Shown here: piece by piece, positions 8,758 through 16,555 of the stretch
Layout of the letters: each line of letters opens with the position of its first letter
Numbering within the stretch: the stretch's first letter is position 1
Assembly (NCBI GenBank): GCA_016707895.1
Contig: JADJGV010000002.1
Location: forward strand, 726,441-790,440
DNA length: 64,000 bases
Source: Myxococcales bacterium
GTDB taxonomy: Bacteria; Myxococcota_A; Polyangia; Haliangiales; Haliangiaceae
Direction of reading: 5' to 3'
The notes under the pieces: model-generated
Told to the model about the DNA's origin: nothing
Seen by the model: only the letters and a program-made list of their open reading frames with translations
The model's database searches: none
Program-made: the position numbers and the translations under genes

Positions 8758-9891
8758 TCAGGCTGCGTGGCCTAGCCAATCGGCGAACGCGTCGATCGAG
8801 CGGCGCTGGTCGGCGACGTAGCGCGCCGCCTCGGCGTGGCCGGCCTCGACGACCAGGGCGTGGTTGGCCGGATCGCTGAGCGTGAGCACCGCGTCGAGGA
8901 AGCCGCGGATGGTGGCGTCGTGGCGGGGAGCGTCGTGGAGATCGTCGTCGCTGCCCTCCTCGGGTCGCGGCGGGACCTCCACGACCAGCCCGCCGCACCA
9001 CGCGCGCGCCGGGCACCGCGAGGTGCACACCACGGGGACGCCCGCGAGCTGCGCTTCGATCACCACGCGGCCGAAGGCCTCGTCGCACAGCGACGGCACG
9101 AGCAGCATCGCCAGGCCCGGGTAGAACCCGTCGAGCGTCGGCGCGGCCGGCACGATCTGCAGGTTGGCCAGGCCGGTGGGCATCGCGGTGTAGTCCGTGG
9201 CGCGGCCGGCCCAGCCGCCGGTCGCGACGAAGCGGCGGGCCGGCAGGTTGGCCGCGACGTTCAGGAACACCACCGCGCCCTTCTCGGCGCACAGGTTGAC
9301 CATGCCGATCGCGCCGTGCGGCCCGGGCGGGGCGGCGGCGCCGGCGGCGATCGGATCGATGGCGTTGAGCAGCACCATCGGCGGCGCCGCGTCGGGGCGA
9401 GCCAAGCGTGCGGCGGCGTCGGGCGACACCGTCGCGAGCGCGATGCCGGTGAGGTCGGAGGCGCGCAGCGCGTCGAGCGCGGTGCCGTTCTGCGCGATCA
9501 GCAGCACGCGATCGTGGTGGAGGCGCGCGATCCGCGCCAGCCGCGGCGTACCCCAGGGGACGACGACGACGTCGGCGCGCACCGCGGCGAGGGCCGCCGC
9601 GACGGCGACGGTCAGCGCGCGCTCGAGGTCGTCGGCCAGGCGAGGCGCCGGGCCGATCGGCAGGTCCAGCGGATGGACGTGCAGCGGCACGCCGGCGATG
9701 GCCGGCGACGTCCCGATGCTGACCTGCGCGAGCCAGCGGCTCAGCGTCGGCTCGTGGCGCATCGGCAGCGCGACGATGACGGGGTCGTGATCGCGCGCGC
9801 GGAGCTGGGCGCACCAGGTCAGGGTGGCGCGGTCGGCGCCGTTCATCCACGCGCCGATCGGATGCGACACCAGGAACGCGACGCGACTCAT
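8758..9891 (-). CDS. glycosyltransferase, GT-B (family 4-like)
   Basis: The 377-residue product starts MSRVAFLVSHPIGAWMNGAD. It has a GT-B layout: an N-terminal Rossmann-like half, then GAIGMVNLCAEKGAVVFLNVAANLP and a C-terminal half ending with LLVPSLCDEAFGRVVIEAQLAGVPVV, the E-x7-E-type donor-binding region of GT4 enzymes. These transfer sugars from nucleotide donors onto lipids, proteins or other glycans. The ATG overlaps the stop of the upstream gene (ATGA), so the two are co-translated. The acceptor cannot be inferred; no other polysaccharide genes are adjacent. Confidence 0.82.
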   Translation of the reverse strand: MSRVAFLVSHPIGAWMNGADRATLTWCAQLRARDHDPVIVALPMRHEPTLSRWLAQVSIGTSPAIAGVPLHVHPLDLPIGPAPRLADDLERALTVAVAAALAAVRADVVVVPWGTPRLARIARLHHDRVLLIAQNGTALDALRASDLTGIALATVSPDAAARLARPDAAPPMVLLNAIDPIAAGAAAPPGPHGAIGMVNLCAEKGAVVFLNVAANLPARRFVATGGWAGRATDYTAMPTGLANLQIVPAAPTLDGFYPGLAMLLVPSLCDEAFGRVVIEAQLAGVPVVCTSRCPARAWCGGLVVEVPPRPEEGSDDDLHDAPRHDATIRGFLDAVLTLSDPANHALVVEAGHAEAARYVADQRRSIDAFADWLGHAA

Positions 9892-10418
9892 GGCCGCGGC
9901 GCCGCCTCGAGGCGCAGCCGTCGCGCGGGCGCGGCGGGCGGCGTCGCACGCCATGCCTCGACGGCCGCGTGCCCCGCGGCCGCCCAGGCCTCGAGCTGCG
10001 CCAGCCCCGCGGGCGTCGCCGCGTGCGCGGCGGCGGCGTCATCGACCACGAGCAGCTGCGGGTGCGGCGGGTCGGCCGCGAGCGTCGGCGCGTCGTCGGC
10101 GTGAAGCACCACCGCGTCCGGCGACGTCGCGCGCACGACGTCGCGCAGCGCCGCCTGCGCGATCCCGGCGAACGCGGCCGCGACGAGGCACGGGTCCAGC
10201 TCCGCCGGCGCCAGCACCCGGCGCAGCACCGCGGGGCCGACCGCGTGCTCCCCCAGCGGCAGGGCGCTGGCCCAGCGCGGGGTGTGCCAGATCAGCGCGA
10301 CGTCGTGGCCGCGCGCCCCCAGCGCCGCGGCCATCGTCGTCAACGCCGAGCGCGGCGCGGCGTCGGCGTCGACCGGGGCGCAGCCGAACACCAGGAGGCG
10401 CACACCGCAGGGTACCAT
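9888..10418 (-). CDS. glycosyltransferase N-terminal-domain-like protein
   Basis: The 176-residue product resembles only the N-terminal half of a GT-B glycosyltransferase: RLLVFGCAPVDADAAPRSAL followed by LGARGHDVALIW, matching the 'MRIL..g..p..GG....v..La..L..rGHeV' start of GT4 proteins. There is no C-terminal donor-binding half. It overlaps the complete glycosyltransferase downstream by four bases. It could be a truncated paralogue, a regulatory partner, or a protein whose second half was lost. A start a few codons downstream (GTG at the RLLVF segment) is also possible. Confidence 0.6.
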   Translation of the reverse strand: MVPCGVRLLVFGCAPVDADAAPRSALTTMAAALGARGHDVALIWHTPRWASALPLGEHAVGPAVLRRVLAPAELDPCLVAAAFAGIAQAALRDVVRATSPDAVVLHADDAPTLAADPPHPQLLVVDDAAAAHAATPAGLAQLEAWAAAGHAAVEAWRATPPAAPARRLRLEAAPRP

Positions 10419-10425
10419 CGGCGCC

Positions 10426-11613
10426 TCACATCCCGCACACCCAGTGCGGCCACGCGCCCTCGAGGTAGTTGCCGGCCGCCATGCACTTCACCGCATCCGG
10501 CTGCGGCTGGACCGACGACCCGTTGAAGCCGCTCAGCGCCGAGTCGGGGGCCGCGATGCAGGTGTCGCCGGTCGGGACGGCGCTGTAGTTCGACATCCGG
10601 ACGCCGCCGCACTGGGCGTTGCACACGGTGGCGATGCGCGAGTCGAGCTGCCTGCCGACCGCGGCCCAGTCGGTGCCGCACTGTGCGCCTGGGCTGACCA
10701 GCGTGTCGTAGGCGGAGTCGAGCCACACGCGGAACCCGTTGCACTGGGCCATCATCGCGTTCTGCGCGTTGGCGTCGTTGTTGCTGTTGTGGCCATAGCG
10801 CGGCACGCGGTAGTGCGGGATGGGCCAGACCGTCAGGTCGCGCAGGTGCGACCACCGCGCCGGATCGGACGTCGGGCTCACGCCGTAGTTCATGCGGTTC
10901 GTGAACGGCATCGGGTCCGTCGGGTGCGGGTCGTCGTTGTCGTTCTTGGCCACGTTGGGAACGGTGTAGGCGTCGTTGCCGCACAGCCGGTCGCAGAAGC
11001 CATCCCGCTCGGCGAGGCCGATGCACATCAGCATCGCCTCCTTGTAGGCGGCGGGCTGCTTGCCGCCCGTCGTGAACTCCACGGTGGTGTTGACCGTGCT
11101 GTGCGCCAAATCGTCGAGGACCGTCCGGCCGTGGTTGTGGTTCTTCGAGTCCCATTCCTCCTTCGTCGGAGCGGAGGTGGTGCGCTGCGACTTGGTCGTG
11201 TCGCCGACGCCGTCGCCGTTGGTGTCCTCGCACCACAGGCGTTCGCTGTCGGTCTTCGACGACGAGGTGAAGCCCACGCCGGTGTGCCATCCGCCGGCCC
11301 AGGTCACCGAGTACTTGGTCGCGCGCAGCCGGTACGTGTAGGTGGTCGTCGCCCAGCCCGAGGTCTTCGGCGCCGGGTAGCGGCCCTGGGCGGGGGCCGG
11401 GATCGGCGCGCAGCTCCGGCCGCAGCTCTGCACGCACGGCGAGGTCGGCGCCGGATCGCAGGTGCTGCCGCTGCCGCTGGTGCCGCTGCCGCTGCCGACG
11501 GCCTGTTCGACGGCGCCGATCTCCTCGGGCGTCAGGTCGGTCTCGACGCAAGCGGCCTGGATGCTCGCGAGCACCAGGGCGCCGGTGAACGTAATCCGCG
11601 TGAGCTGGGGCAT
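10426..11613 (-). CDS. putative Cys-rich lipoprotein, unknown function
   Basis: The 395-residue product begins MPQLTRITFTGALVLASIQAAC, a lipoprotein signal with an unusually long hydrophobic stretch. A Gly/Ser linker (GSGSGTSGSGS) and a Cys-rich segment (CVQSCGRSCAP) follow. The body has several further Cys pairs (MLMCIGLAERDGFCDRLCGN; CNAQCGG) and many Trp, Tyr and Asn residues, consistent with a disulfide-stabilised extracellular protein. An Asp-rich calcium-like stretch (CEDTNGDGVGD) is visible. I cannot assign a family. The ATG at 11634 would add seven residues; 11613 gives the better signal peptide. Confidence 0.7.
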   Translation of the reverse strand: MPQLTRITFTGALVLASIQAACVETDLTPEEIGAVEQAVGSGSGTSGSGSTCDPAPTSPCVQSCGRSCAPIPAPAQGRYPAPKTSGWATTTYTYRLRATKYSVTWAGGWHTGVGFTSSSKTDSERLWCEDTNGDGVGDTTKSQRTTSAPTKEEWDSKNHNHGRTVLDDLAHSTVNTTVEFTTGGKQPAAYKEAMLMCIGLAERDGFCDRLCGNDAYTVPNVAKNDNDDPHPTDPMPFTNRMNYGVSPTSDPARWSHLRDLTVWPIPHYRVPRYGHNSNNDANAQNAMMAQCNGFRVWLDSAYDTLVSPGAQCGTDWAAVGRQLDSRIATVCNAQCGGVRMSNYSAVPTGDTCIAAPDSALSGFNGSSVQPQPDAVKCMAAGNYLEGAWPHWVCGM

Positions 11614-11725
11614 GCCCGTAACGAGTGCAACCACCGGGCCGCGCTGTGGAGCCGCTGGAATGCGCGGTGCGCGCGGCGAGTGTCAGGCCCGCCTATCACG
11701 CCGACCCTTGAGTGACAGGCCAGCC

Positions 11726-12292
11726 TTACAGCGCGCGGTTGGGCGACGACCGCCGCCACACCAACGCGTGGTTGTTGGCGGGCAGCGCGACGGTCTCGCG
11801 CAGCGCGATCCCGTGCCCGGCGGCCAGCGGGGTCAGGTCGTCGACGTCGCGCACGCCCCAGCGCGGATCGCGCGCGCGCAGGTCGGCGTCGAACGCGGCG
11901 TTCGAGTCGGCGGTGAACGCGCCGCCGAAGCGGTACGGGCCGTAGGTGACCAGCGGCGCGCCCGGCGGCAGCGCGCGGGCGGCGCCGGCGAACAGCGCCT
12001 CGGTCGCGGCCCACGGCGCGATGTGGATCATGTTGATGCAGACGATCGCGGCGAGCGGCGCGCCGTCGTCGAGCGGCCACGGCGCCACGACGTCGAGCGC
12101 CAGCGGCGGGTGCAGGTTGGGCAGCGCCGCCTCGGCGCGCCACGCGGCGATGCTGGCGCGGGCGTCCTCGGACGGGTCGCTGGGCTGCCAGGTCAGGCCG
12201 GGCAGGGCGGCGGCGAAGTGCACGGCGTGCTCGCCGGTGCCGCTGGCGATCTCCAGCACGACGCCCTCGGCCGGCAGCACGCGGCGCAGCAC
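11726..12292 (-). CDS. DUF938-type SAM-dependent methyltransferase
   Basis: The product contains VVLEIASGTGEHAVHFAAALP (SAM-binding motif I), WQPSDPSEDARASI, ICINMIHIAPW and YGPYRFGGAFTADSNAAFDADLRARDP, all characteristic of the DUF938 family of class I methyltransferases; their substrate is not known. The usual N-terminal signature (RRFAPATARNRAPILEV) is encoded in frame upstream of 12292, but no ATG, GTG or TTG precedes it. The conserved region would need a CTG at 12364, another rare start, or a sequence error. The GTG at 12292 would give a 188-residue truncated protein. Confidence 0.85.
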   Translation of the reverse strand: MLRRVLPAEGVVLEIASGTGEHAVHFAAALPGLTWQPSDPSEDARASIAAWRAEAALPNLHPPLALDVVAPWPLDDGAPLAAIVCINMIHIAPWAATEALFAGAARALPPGAPLVTYGPYRFGGAFTADSNAAFDADLRARDPRWGVRDVDDLTPLAAGHGIALRETVALPANNHALVWRRSSPNRAL

Positions 12293-12479
12293 CTCGAGGA
12301 TCGGCGCGCGGTTGCGCGCGGTGGCGGGGGCGAAGCGGCGAGCGTCGGTGGGGGCACGCGCCAGCCTAGCCCGGCTGGCGATTTTCGGTGGGCGTGTCGA
12401 TCCGGGGCGCGGCCGTTCGTGTAGCAGGTGCCCGACGCGCGTCGCGGAGGGCTACCCTGACCCCGCGAAGGAGACCGCC

Positions 12480-12827
12480 ATGAAGTACGTGCTCAACATC
12501 ATCCAGCCCGATGGTCCGCCGCCGCCGCCCGAGCGGCTCGACCCGATCATGCGCGACGTCTACGCGTTCATGGCCGAGCTCGAAGCGGCCGGCGCGCGGG
12601 TGTGGAACGCCGGCCTGGCCCCGGCGAGCGCATCGACGATGGTGCGGGCCAAGCCGGACGGCGAGGTCGAGCTCGCCGACGGCCCCTACGCCGAGGGCAA
12701 GGAGCACATCGGCGGGCTGGTGGTGGTCGAGGCCGCCGATCTCGACGGGGCGCTGGCGTGGGCCGGCAAGCTCAGCCGCGCGATCACGCTGCCGATCGAG
12801 GTGCGCCCGGTGGCCCACGGCGGGTGA
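12480..12827 (+). CDS. YCII-related (DGPF) domain protein
   Basis: The 115-residue protein starts MKYVLNIIQPDGPPPPPERL and contains DGPYAEGKEHIGGLVVVEAADLDGALAWAGK and a terminal PIEVRPV, the hallmark of the YCII/DGPF family of ferredoxin-like dimers. Such genes are routinely paired with ECF42-type sigma factors, and here the stop TGA shares its A with the sigma gene ATG (TGATG). A strong Shine-Dalgarno (AAGGAGA) sits six bases before the ATG. The family probably binds a small ligand or partner that tunes the sigma factor; direct biochemical evidence is sparse. Confidence 0.9.
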   Translation: MKYVLNIIQPDGPPPPPERLDPIMRDVYAFMAELEAAGARVWNAGLAPASASTMVRAKPDGEVELADGPYAEGKEHIGGLVVVEAADLDGALAWAGKLSRAITLPIEVRPVAHGG

Positions 12828-14029
12828 TGCGCGCCGCGGTCGAGCAGGCGTTCCGCCAGTGCTACGGCAAGGCCGTCGCGGTGCTGACCCGCGTCTGCGG
12901 CGATCTGGCGCTGGCCGAAGAGTCGGTCGAGGACGCGTTCGCCGCGGCGCTCGAGCGGTGGCCGCAGACCGGCGTGCCCCCGAGCCCGATCGGCTGGATC
13001 ATCACCACCGCGCGCCACCGCGCGATCGATCGGCTGCGTCGCGAGGCGACCCGCGACGAGCGCCACGCGACCGCGGCGCTGGTGGCGTTCCCCGACCACA
13101 CCGAGGAGGCCAGCGTGCGCGACGACTCGCTCCGGCTGATCTTCACCTGCTGCCACCCGGCGCTGGCGCCGGCCGCGCAGGTGGCGCTGACGCTGCGGCT
13201 GATCGGCGGGCTGTCGACCGCGGCGATCGCGCGGGCGTTCGCGGTGCCCGAGACCACCATGGCGCAGCGGCTGGCGCGGGCCAAGGGCAAGATCCGCGAC
13301 GCCGGCATCCCGTACCGCGTGCCCGAGCCGCCCGAGCTGCCGGCGCGGCTGGGCGCGGCGCTGGCCGTGGTCTACCTGATCTTCAACGAGGGCCACACCG
13401 CGACCAGCGGCGACGCGCTGGTGCGCGGCGAGCTGTGCGCCGAGGCGCTGCGGCTGGGCCAGCACCTGGTCGAGCTGCTGCCCGACGAGCTCGAGGCGCG
13501 CGGCCTGCTCGCGCTGATGCTGCTGATCGACGCCCGCCGCGCCGCCCGCACCGACGCCGCCGGCGAGCTGGTGCCGCTGCCGGCGCAGGCGCGCGATCGC
13601 TGGGATCGCGACGCGATCGGCCTCGGCCTCGGCCTGGTGCACGGCTGCCTGCGCGCCGACCGGCCGGGGCGCTACCAGGTGCAGGCGGCGATCCAGGCGG
13701 TGCACGCGGTGGCGCCGACCGCGGCGGCCACCGACTGGCCGCGGATCGTCGCGCTGTACGATCTGCTGCGCACGCTCGACGCCAGCCCGATCGTCGCGCT
13801 GCACCGCGCGGTGGCGGTGGCCGAGGTCGACGGGCCCGCGGCGGCGCTGGCGGAGCTCGAGGCGCTGCCGCTGGACCGCCACCACCTGTGGCACGCGGTC
13901 CGCGGCGATCTGCTGGCCCGGCTCGGCCGCACCGCCGAGGCCCGCGCCGCGCTGGCGGCGGCGGCCGCGCGCACCGACAACGCCGCCGAGCAGCGCCACC
14001 TGGCCCGCCGGCTGGCTGCGCTCGGGTAG
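12827..14029 (+). CDS. ECF42-type RNA polymerase sigma factor (with C-terminal extension)
   Basis: The 400-residue protein has sigma region 2 (FRQCYGKAVAVLTRVCGDLALAEESVEDAFAAALERW), region 4 (LTLRLIGGLSTAAIARAFAVPETTMAQRLARAKGKIR), and a roughly 200-residue TPR-like C-terminal extension starting PPELPARLGAALAVVYLIFNEGH. That extension and the upstream YCII gene define group ECF42, which lacks a dedicated anti-sigma factor; the extension is needed for activity. It is translationally coupled to the YCII gene. The length matches the family's usual 400-420 residues, and the targets are unknown. Confidence 0.93.
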   Translation: MRAAVEQAFRQCYGKAVAVLTRVCGDLALAEESVEDAFAAALERWPQTGVPPSPIGWIITTARHRAIDRLRREATRDERHATAALVAFPDHTEEASVRDDSLRLIFTCCHPALAPAAQVALTLRLIGGLSTAAIARAFAVPETTMAQRLARAKGKIRDAGIPYRVPEPPELPARLGAALAVVYLIFNEGHTATSGDALVRGELCAEALRLGQHLVELLPDELEARGLLALMLLIDARRAARTDAAGELVPLPAQARDRWDRDAIGLGLGLVHGCLRADRPGRYQVQAAIQAVHAVAPTAAATDWPRIVALYDLLRTLDASPIVALHRAVAVAEVDGPAAALAELEALPLDRHHLWHAVRGDLLARLGRTAEARAALAAAAARTDNAAEQRHLARRLAALG

Positions 14030-14039
14030 ATTCGGCGCC

Positions 14040-14870
14040 ATGCAGGTCTATCTCAGCGTCGATCTCGAGGGTGTGGCCGGCGTGGTCCACGTCGACCAGA
14101 CCCGCCGCACCGGCCACGACTACGAGCGGGCCCGGCGGTGGATGACTGCCGAGGCGTCGGCGGCGATCGCCGGCGCGTACGACGGCGGCGCGACCGCGGT
14201 GCTGGTCAACGACGCCCACGGCGACATGCGCAACTTCGTGCTCGAGGAGCTCGACCCCCGGGCCGAGCTGATCTCGGGCTCGCTCAAGCCGCGATCGATG
14301 GTCGAGGGCGTCGCCACCAGCTTCGGCGTCGCGCTGTTCGTCGGCTACCACGCCGGCGCCGGCAGCCGGGCCGGGATCCTCGACCACACCTACTACGGCC
14401 GCGTCGTGGCGCGGCTGCGGGTCGGCGGCCGCGAATGGAACGAGACCGCGCTCAACGCCGCGGCGTGCGGGGAGCAGGGCGTGCCGGTCGGGCTGGTCAC
14501 CGGCGACGCCACCGCCTGCGCGCAGGCCAGATCGCACCTCGGCGACGTGGCCACGGTGTCGGTGAAGGACGCGATCACGCGCTACGCCGCGCGGGCGGTG
14601 CACCCGACCGTGGCCTGCGAGCGGATCCGGGCCGGCGCCAAGGCGGCGGTCGAGCGGGCCCGGGCCGGCGGCCTGTCGCCGTTCCGGCCGGCGCCGCCGT
14701 TCGATCTGGAGATCGACTTCGTCAACGCCGCGTGCGCCGACGCCGCCGAGCTGGTGCCGCACACCCGCCGCGTCGACGGCCTGACCTGCGCCTACCGCGC
14801 GCCCGACGCCGCGACGCTGCTGCAAGTCATCCAGGCCTGGACGATCCTGGCCGGCACGACGATGGTGTGA
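14040..14870 (+). CDS. M55-family D-aminopeptidase (DppA-like)
   Basis: The 276-residue protein begins MQVYLSVDLEGVAGVVH, where the SxDxEG start supplies zinc ligands in DppA. It contains LVNDAHGDMRNFVLEEL, LISGSLKPRSMVEGV, FVGYHAGAG, WNETALNAAACG and LVTGDATACAQ, spanning the whole M55 fold. These enzymes cleave D-amino-acid dipeptides or related peptides and are thought to work in D-Ala-D-Ala use or adaptation. All visible metal-binding residues appear intact and the length is normal. It starts 10 bp after the sigma factor, so it may be co-transcribed. Confidence 0.92.
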   Translation: MQVYLSVDLEGVAGVVHVDQTRRTGHDYERARRWMTAEASAAIAGAYDGGATAVLVNDAHGDMRNFVLEELDPRAELISGSLKPRSMVEGVATSFGVALFVGYHAGAGSRAGILDHTYYGRVVARLRVGGREWNETALNAAACGEQGVPVGLVTGDATACAQARSHLGDVATVSVKDAITRYAARAVHPTVACERIRAGAKAAVERARAGGLSPFRPAPPFDLEIDFVNAACADAAELVPHTRRVDGLTCAYRAPDAATLLQVIQAWTILAGTTMV

Positions 14871-14871
14871 G

Positions 14872-15492
14872 TCAGCGGCGCCGCGCGGGCGGCGCGAACA
14901 GCCGCAGCACCGTCGCCAGCGTGCGCACCGGCAGCGTGGGATCGATCGCGCGCTGGACGCCGAGCCCGACGCCCAGGCTGAGCAGCGCGACGCCGATGTC
15001 CTCGGCCGGCAGCGGCAGCGTCAGCCGGTGCGCGGCGGCGTAGGCGGCGATGAGCTCGGCCACCCGCGCGCGCACCTCCTGGTGGCGGCGCGCGACCTGC
15101 TTGGCCAGCGCCGGGTTGCGCGACGCGTGGACGCCGAACTCGACCTCGAGCCGGGTCCACGCCGGATCGCCGATGTGCGCGTCGGCCCAGCGCTCGAGCC
15201 CGGCGGCCAGCGCCTCGACGGTGGTCGCGCCGGCGATCGCGCGGCCGAGCGCGGCGATCTGCTGGGCGCGGATCGCGTCGAGCACCGCCTGGCACAGCTC
15301 GACCTTGCTGGGGAAGTTGGAGTAGACGGCCCCCTTGGTGAAGCCGGCGGCGGCCGCGATCGCCTCCATCGACGTCTCGGCGTAGCCGTCGCGCAGCAAG
15401 CAGGTCGTCGCGGTCGCGAGCAGGCGCGCGCGGGTCTGGGCCTGGCTGTCGGCGCGGCTGAGCTTGGCGGGGGCGGCGGGGCGGCGGGGCAT
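14872..15492 (-). CDS. TetR/AcrR-family transcriptional regulator
   Basis: The 206-residue protein (ATG 15492; a GTG at 15510 is also possible) has a TetR helix-turn-helix: TRARLLATATTCLLRDGYAETSMEAIAAAAGFTKGAVYSNFPSKVELCQAVLD. A variable C-terminal ligand domain follows (LERWADAHIGDPAWTRLEVEFGVHASRNPALAKQVARRH). It is divergent from the patatin/monooxygenase/dehydrogenase operon, and the gap holds an inverted-repeat candidate operator. It probably represses that operon, and perhaps itself, until a lipid-like ligand binds; this is inferred from arrangement only. Confidence 0.9.
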   Translation of the reverse strand: MPRRPAAPAKLSRADSQAQTRARLLATATTCLLRDGYAETSMEAIAAAAGFTKGAVYSNFPSKVELCQAVLDAIRAQQIAALGRAIAGATTVEALAAGLERWADAHIGDPAWTRLEVEFGVHASRNPALAKQVARRHQEVRARVAELIAAYAAAHRLTLPLPAEDIGVALLSLGVGLGVQRAIDPTLPVRTLATVLRLFAPPARRR

Positions 15493-15551
15493 GGCGGTGG
15501 GCGACGGCACGGTAGCGAACTTCGGCCTTGCCGTCGATTCGGATTCCTATA

Positions 15552-15573
15552 GTATCCAGATACCCATGGTATC
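15552..15573. promoter_or_regulatory. candidate TetR operator (GTATC/GATAC repeats)
   Basis: The sequence has three copies of a 5-bp element in alternating orientation: GTATC (15552-15556), GATAC (15559-15563) and GTATC (15569-15573). Each neighbouring pair forms an inverted repeat. It lies in an AT-richer island in the divergent gap, and the last arm overlaps the start codon region of the patatin gene (ATG 15566-15568). This placement suits an operator for the adjacent TetR protein. It is an inference from symmetry; no footprint is known. Confidence 0.55.
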
Positions 15574-16555
15574 GCAAATCGGAATTCGGCCGCCGCGCCG
15601 CGGCCTGGTGCTGGGCTGCGGCGGCACGCTGGGCGCGGCGTGGACGCTGGCCCACCTCGTCGAGGTCGAGCGCGCGCTCGGCTGGGACGCGCGCGCCGCC
15701 GACGTCATCGTCGGCACCTCCGCTGGCTCGGAGCTGGCGATGCTGCTGGGCGCCGGCGTCGCCGCGTCGACCATCCTGGCCGCCGCGCTGGGCGAGCGCG
15801 AGGCGCCGGCGGCGCTGCGCCACCGCTTCGCTCACCCGCCGCCGTCGTTCCCACCGTGGCCGACCGCGCGCCCGGCGGCGCCCGGCGTGGCGCTGGCCCG
15901 CGGCGCGACCGCGCTGACCCGCATCACCGCGCTCTTGCCGGTCGGCCGCGGCGACCCGGCGTTCCTCGACGCGCTGGTCGACGCCCACGTCGCGCCCGGC
16001 GGCTGGGTCGCGCACCCGGCCACGTGGGTCGTCACGGTCGACCTGGCCACCGGCCAGCGGGTGGCGTTCGGCGCGCCCGGCGCCCCGCCGGCGTCGATGC
16101 GCGACGCGGTGCGCGCGTCGTGGGCGGTGCCGACCTGGTTCCCGCCGGTGGCGATCGGCGGCCGCCGCTACGTCGACGGCGGCGTCGCGTCGCCGGCGTC
16201 GGTCGACCTGCTCGCGGCCCGCGGCCTCGACGAGGTGATCGTGCTGGCGCCGATGGCGTCGACCGATCCCGGGCCGCGCGCCGGGCTGGGCCGGATCGAG
16301 GGCGTCGTGCGCCGCGCGATGACCCGCACGCTCGACGCCGAGGTCGCGCAAGTCCGGGCCGCCGGCACGCGCGTGTTGCGGCTCGAGCCCGACCGCCGCG
16401 ACCTCGCCGCGCTGGGCCCCAACTTCATGGTTCGCGATCGCCGCCACGCCGCGCTCGAGGCGTGCCTCATCCACGCGCGCGCCTCGGTCGCGCGCGCGTG
16501 CGCCCGCGATCGCGTCGGCCCCGCCACCGCCACCTCCGTCCGGAGCGCGTCATGA
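15566..16555 (+). CDS. patatin-like phospholipase
   Basis: The 329-residue protein begins MVSQIGIRPPRRGLVLGCGGTLGAAW, where GCGGTLGAAW forms the oxyanion-hole loop. It has the nucleophile elbow GTSAG near residue 53 and the catalytic Asp in YVDGGVASPASVDLL, giving the Ser-Asp dyad of patatins. These hydrolyse acyl esters of lipids. No signal peptide is visible, so it is likely cytoplasmic. The stop overlaps the monooxygenase start (ATGA), placing it first in a three-gene operon controlled from the divergent TetR gap. The candidate operator overlaps this gene's own start codon. Confidence 0.9.
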   Translation: MVSQIGIRPPRRGLVLGCGGTLGAAWTLAHLVEVERALGWDARAADVIVGTSAGSELAMLLGAGVAASTILAAALGEREAPAALRHRFAHPPPSFPPWPTARPAAPGVALARGATALTRITALLPVGRGDPAFLDALVDAHVAPGGWVAHPATWVVTVDLATGQRVAFGAPGAPPASMRDAVRASWAVPTWFPPVAIGGRRYVDGGVASPASVDLLAARGLDEVIVLAPMASTDPGPRAGLGRIEGVVRRAMTRTLDAEVAQVRAAGTRVLRLEPDRRDLAALGPNFMVRDRRHAALEACLIHARASVARACARDRVGPATATSVRSAS

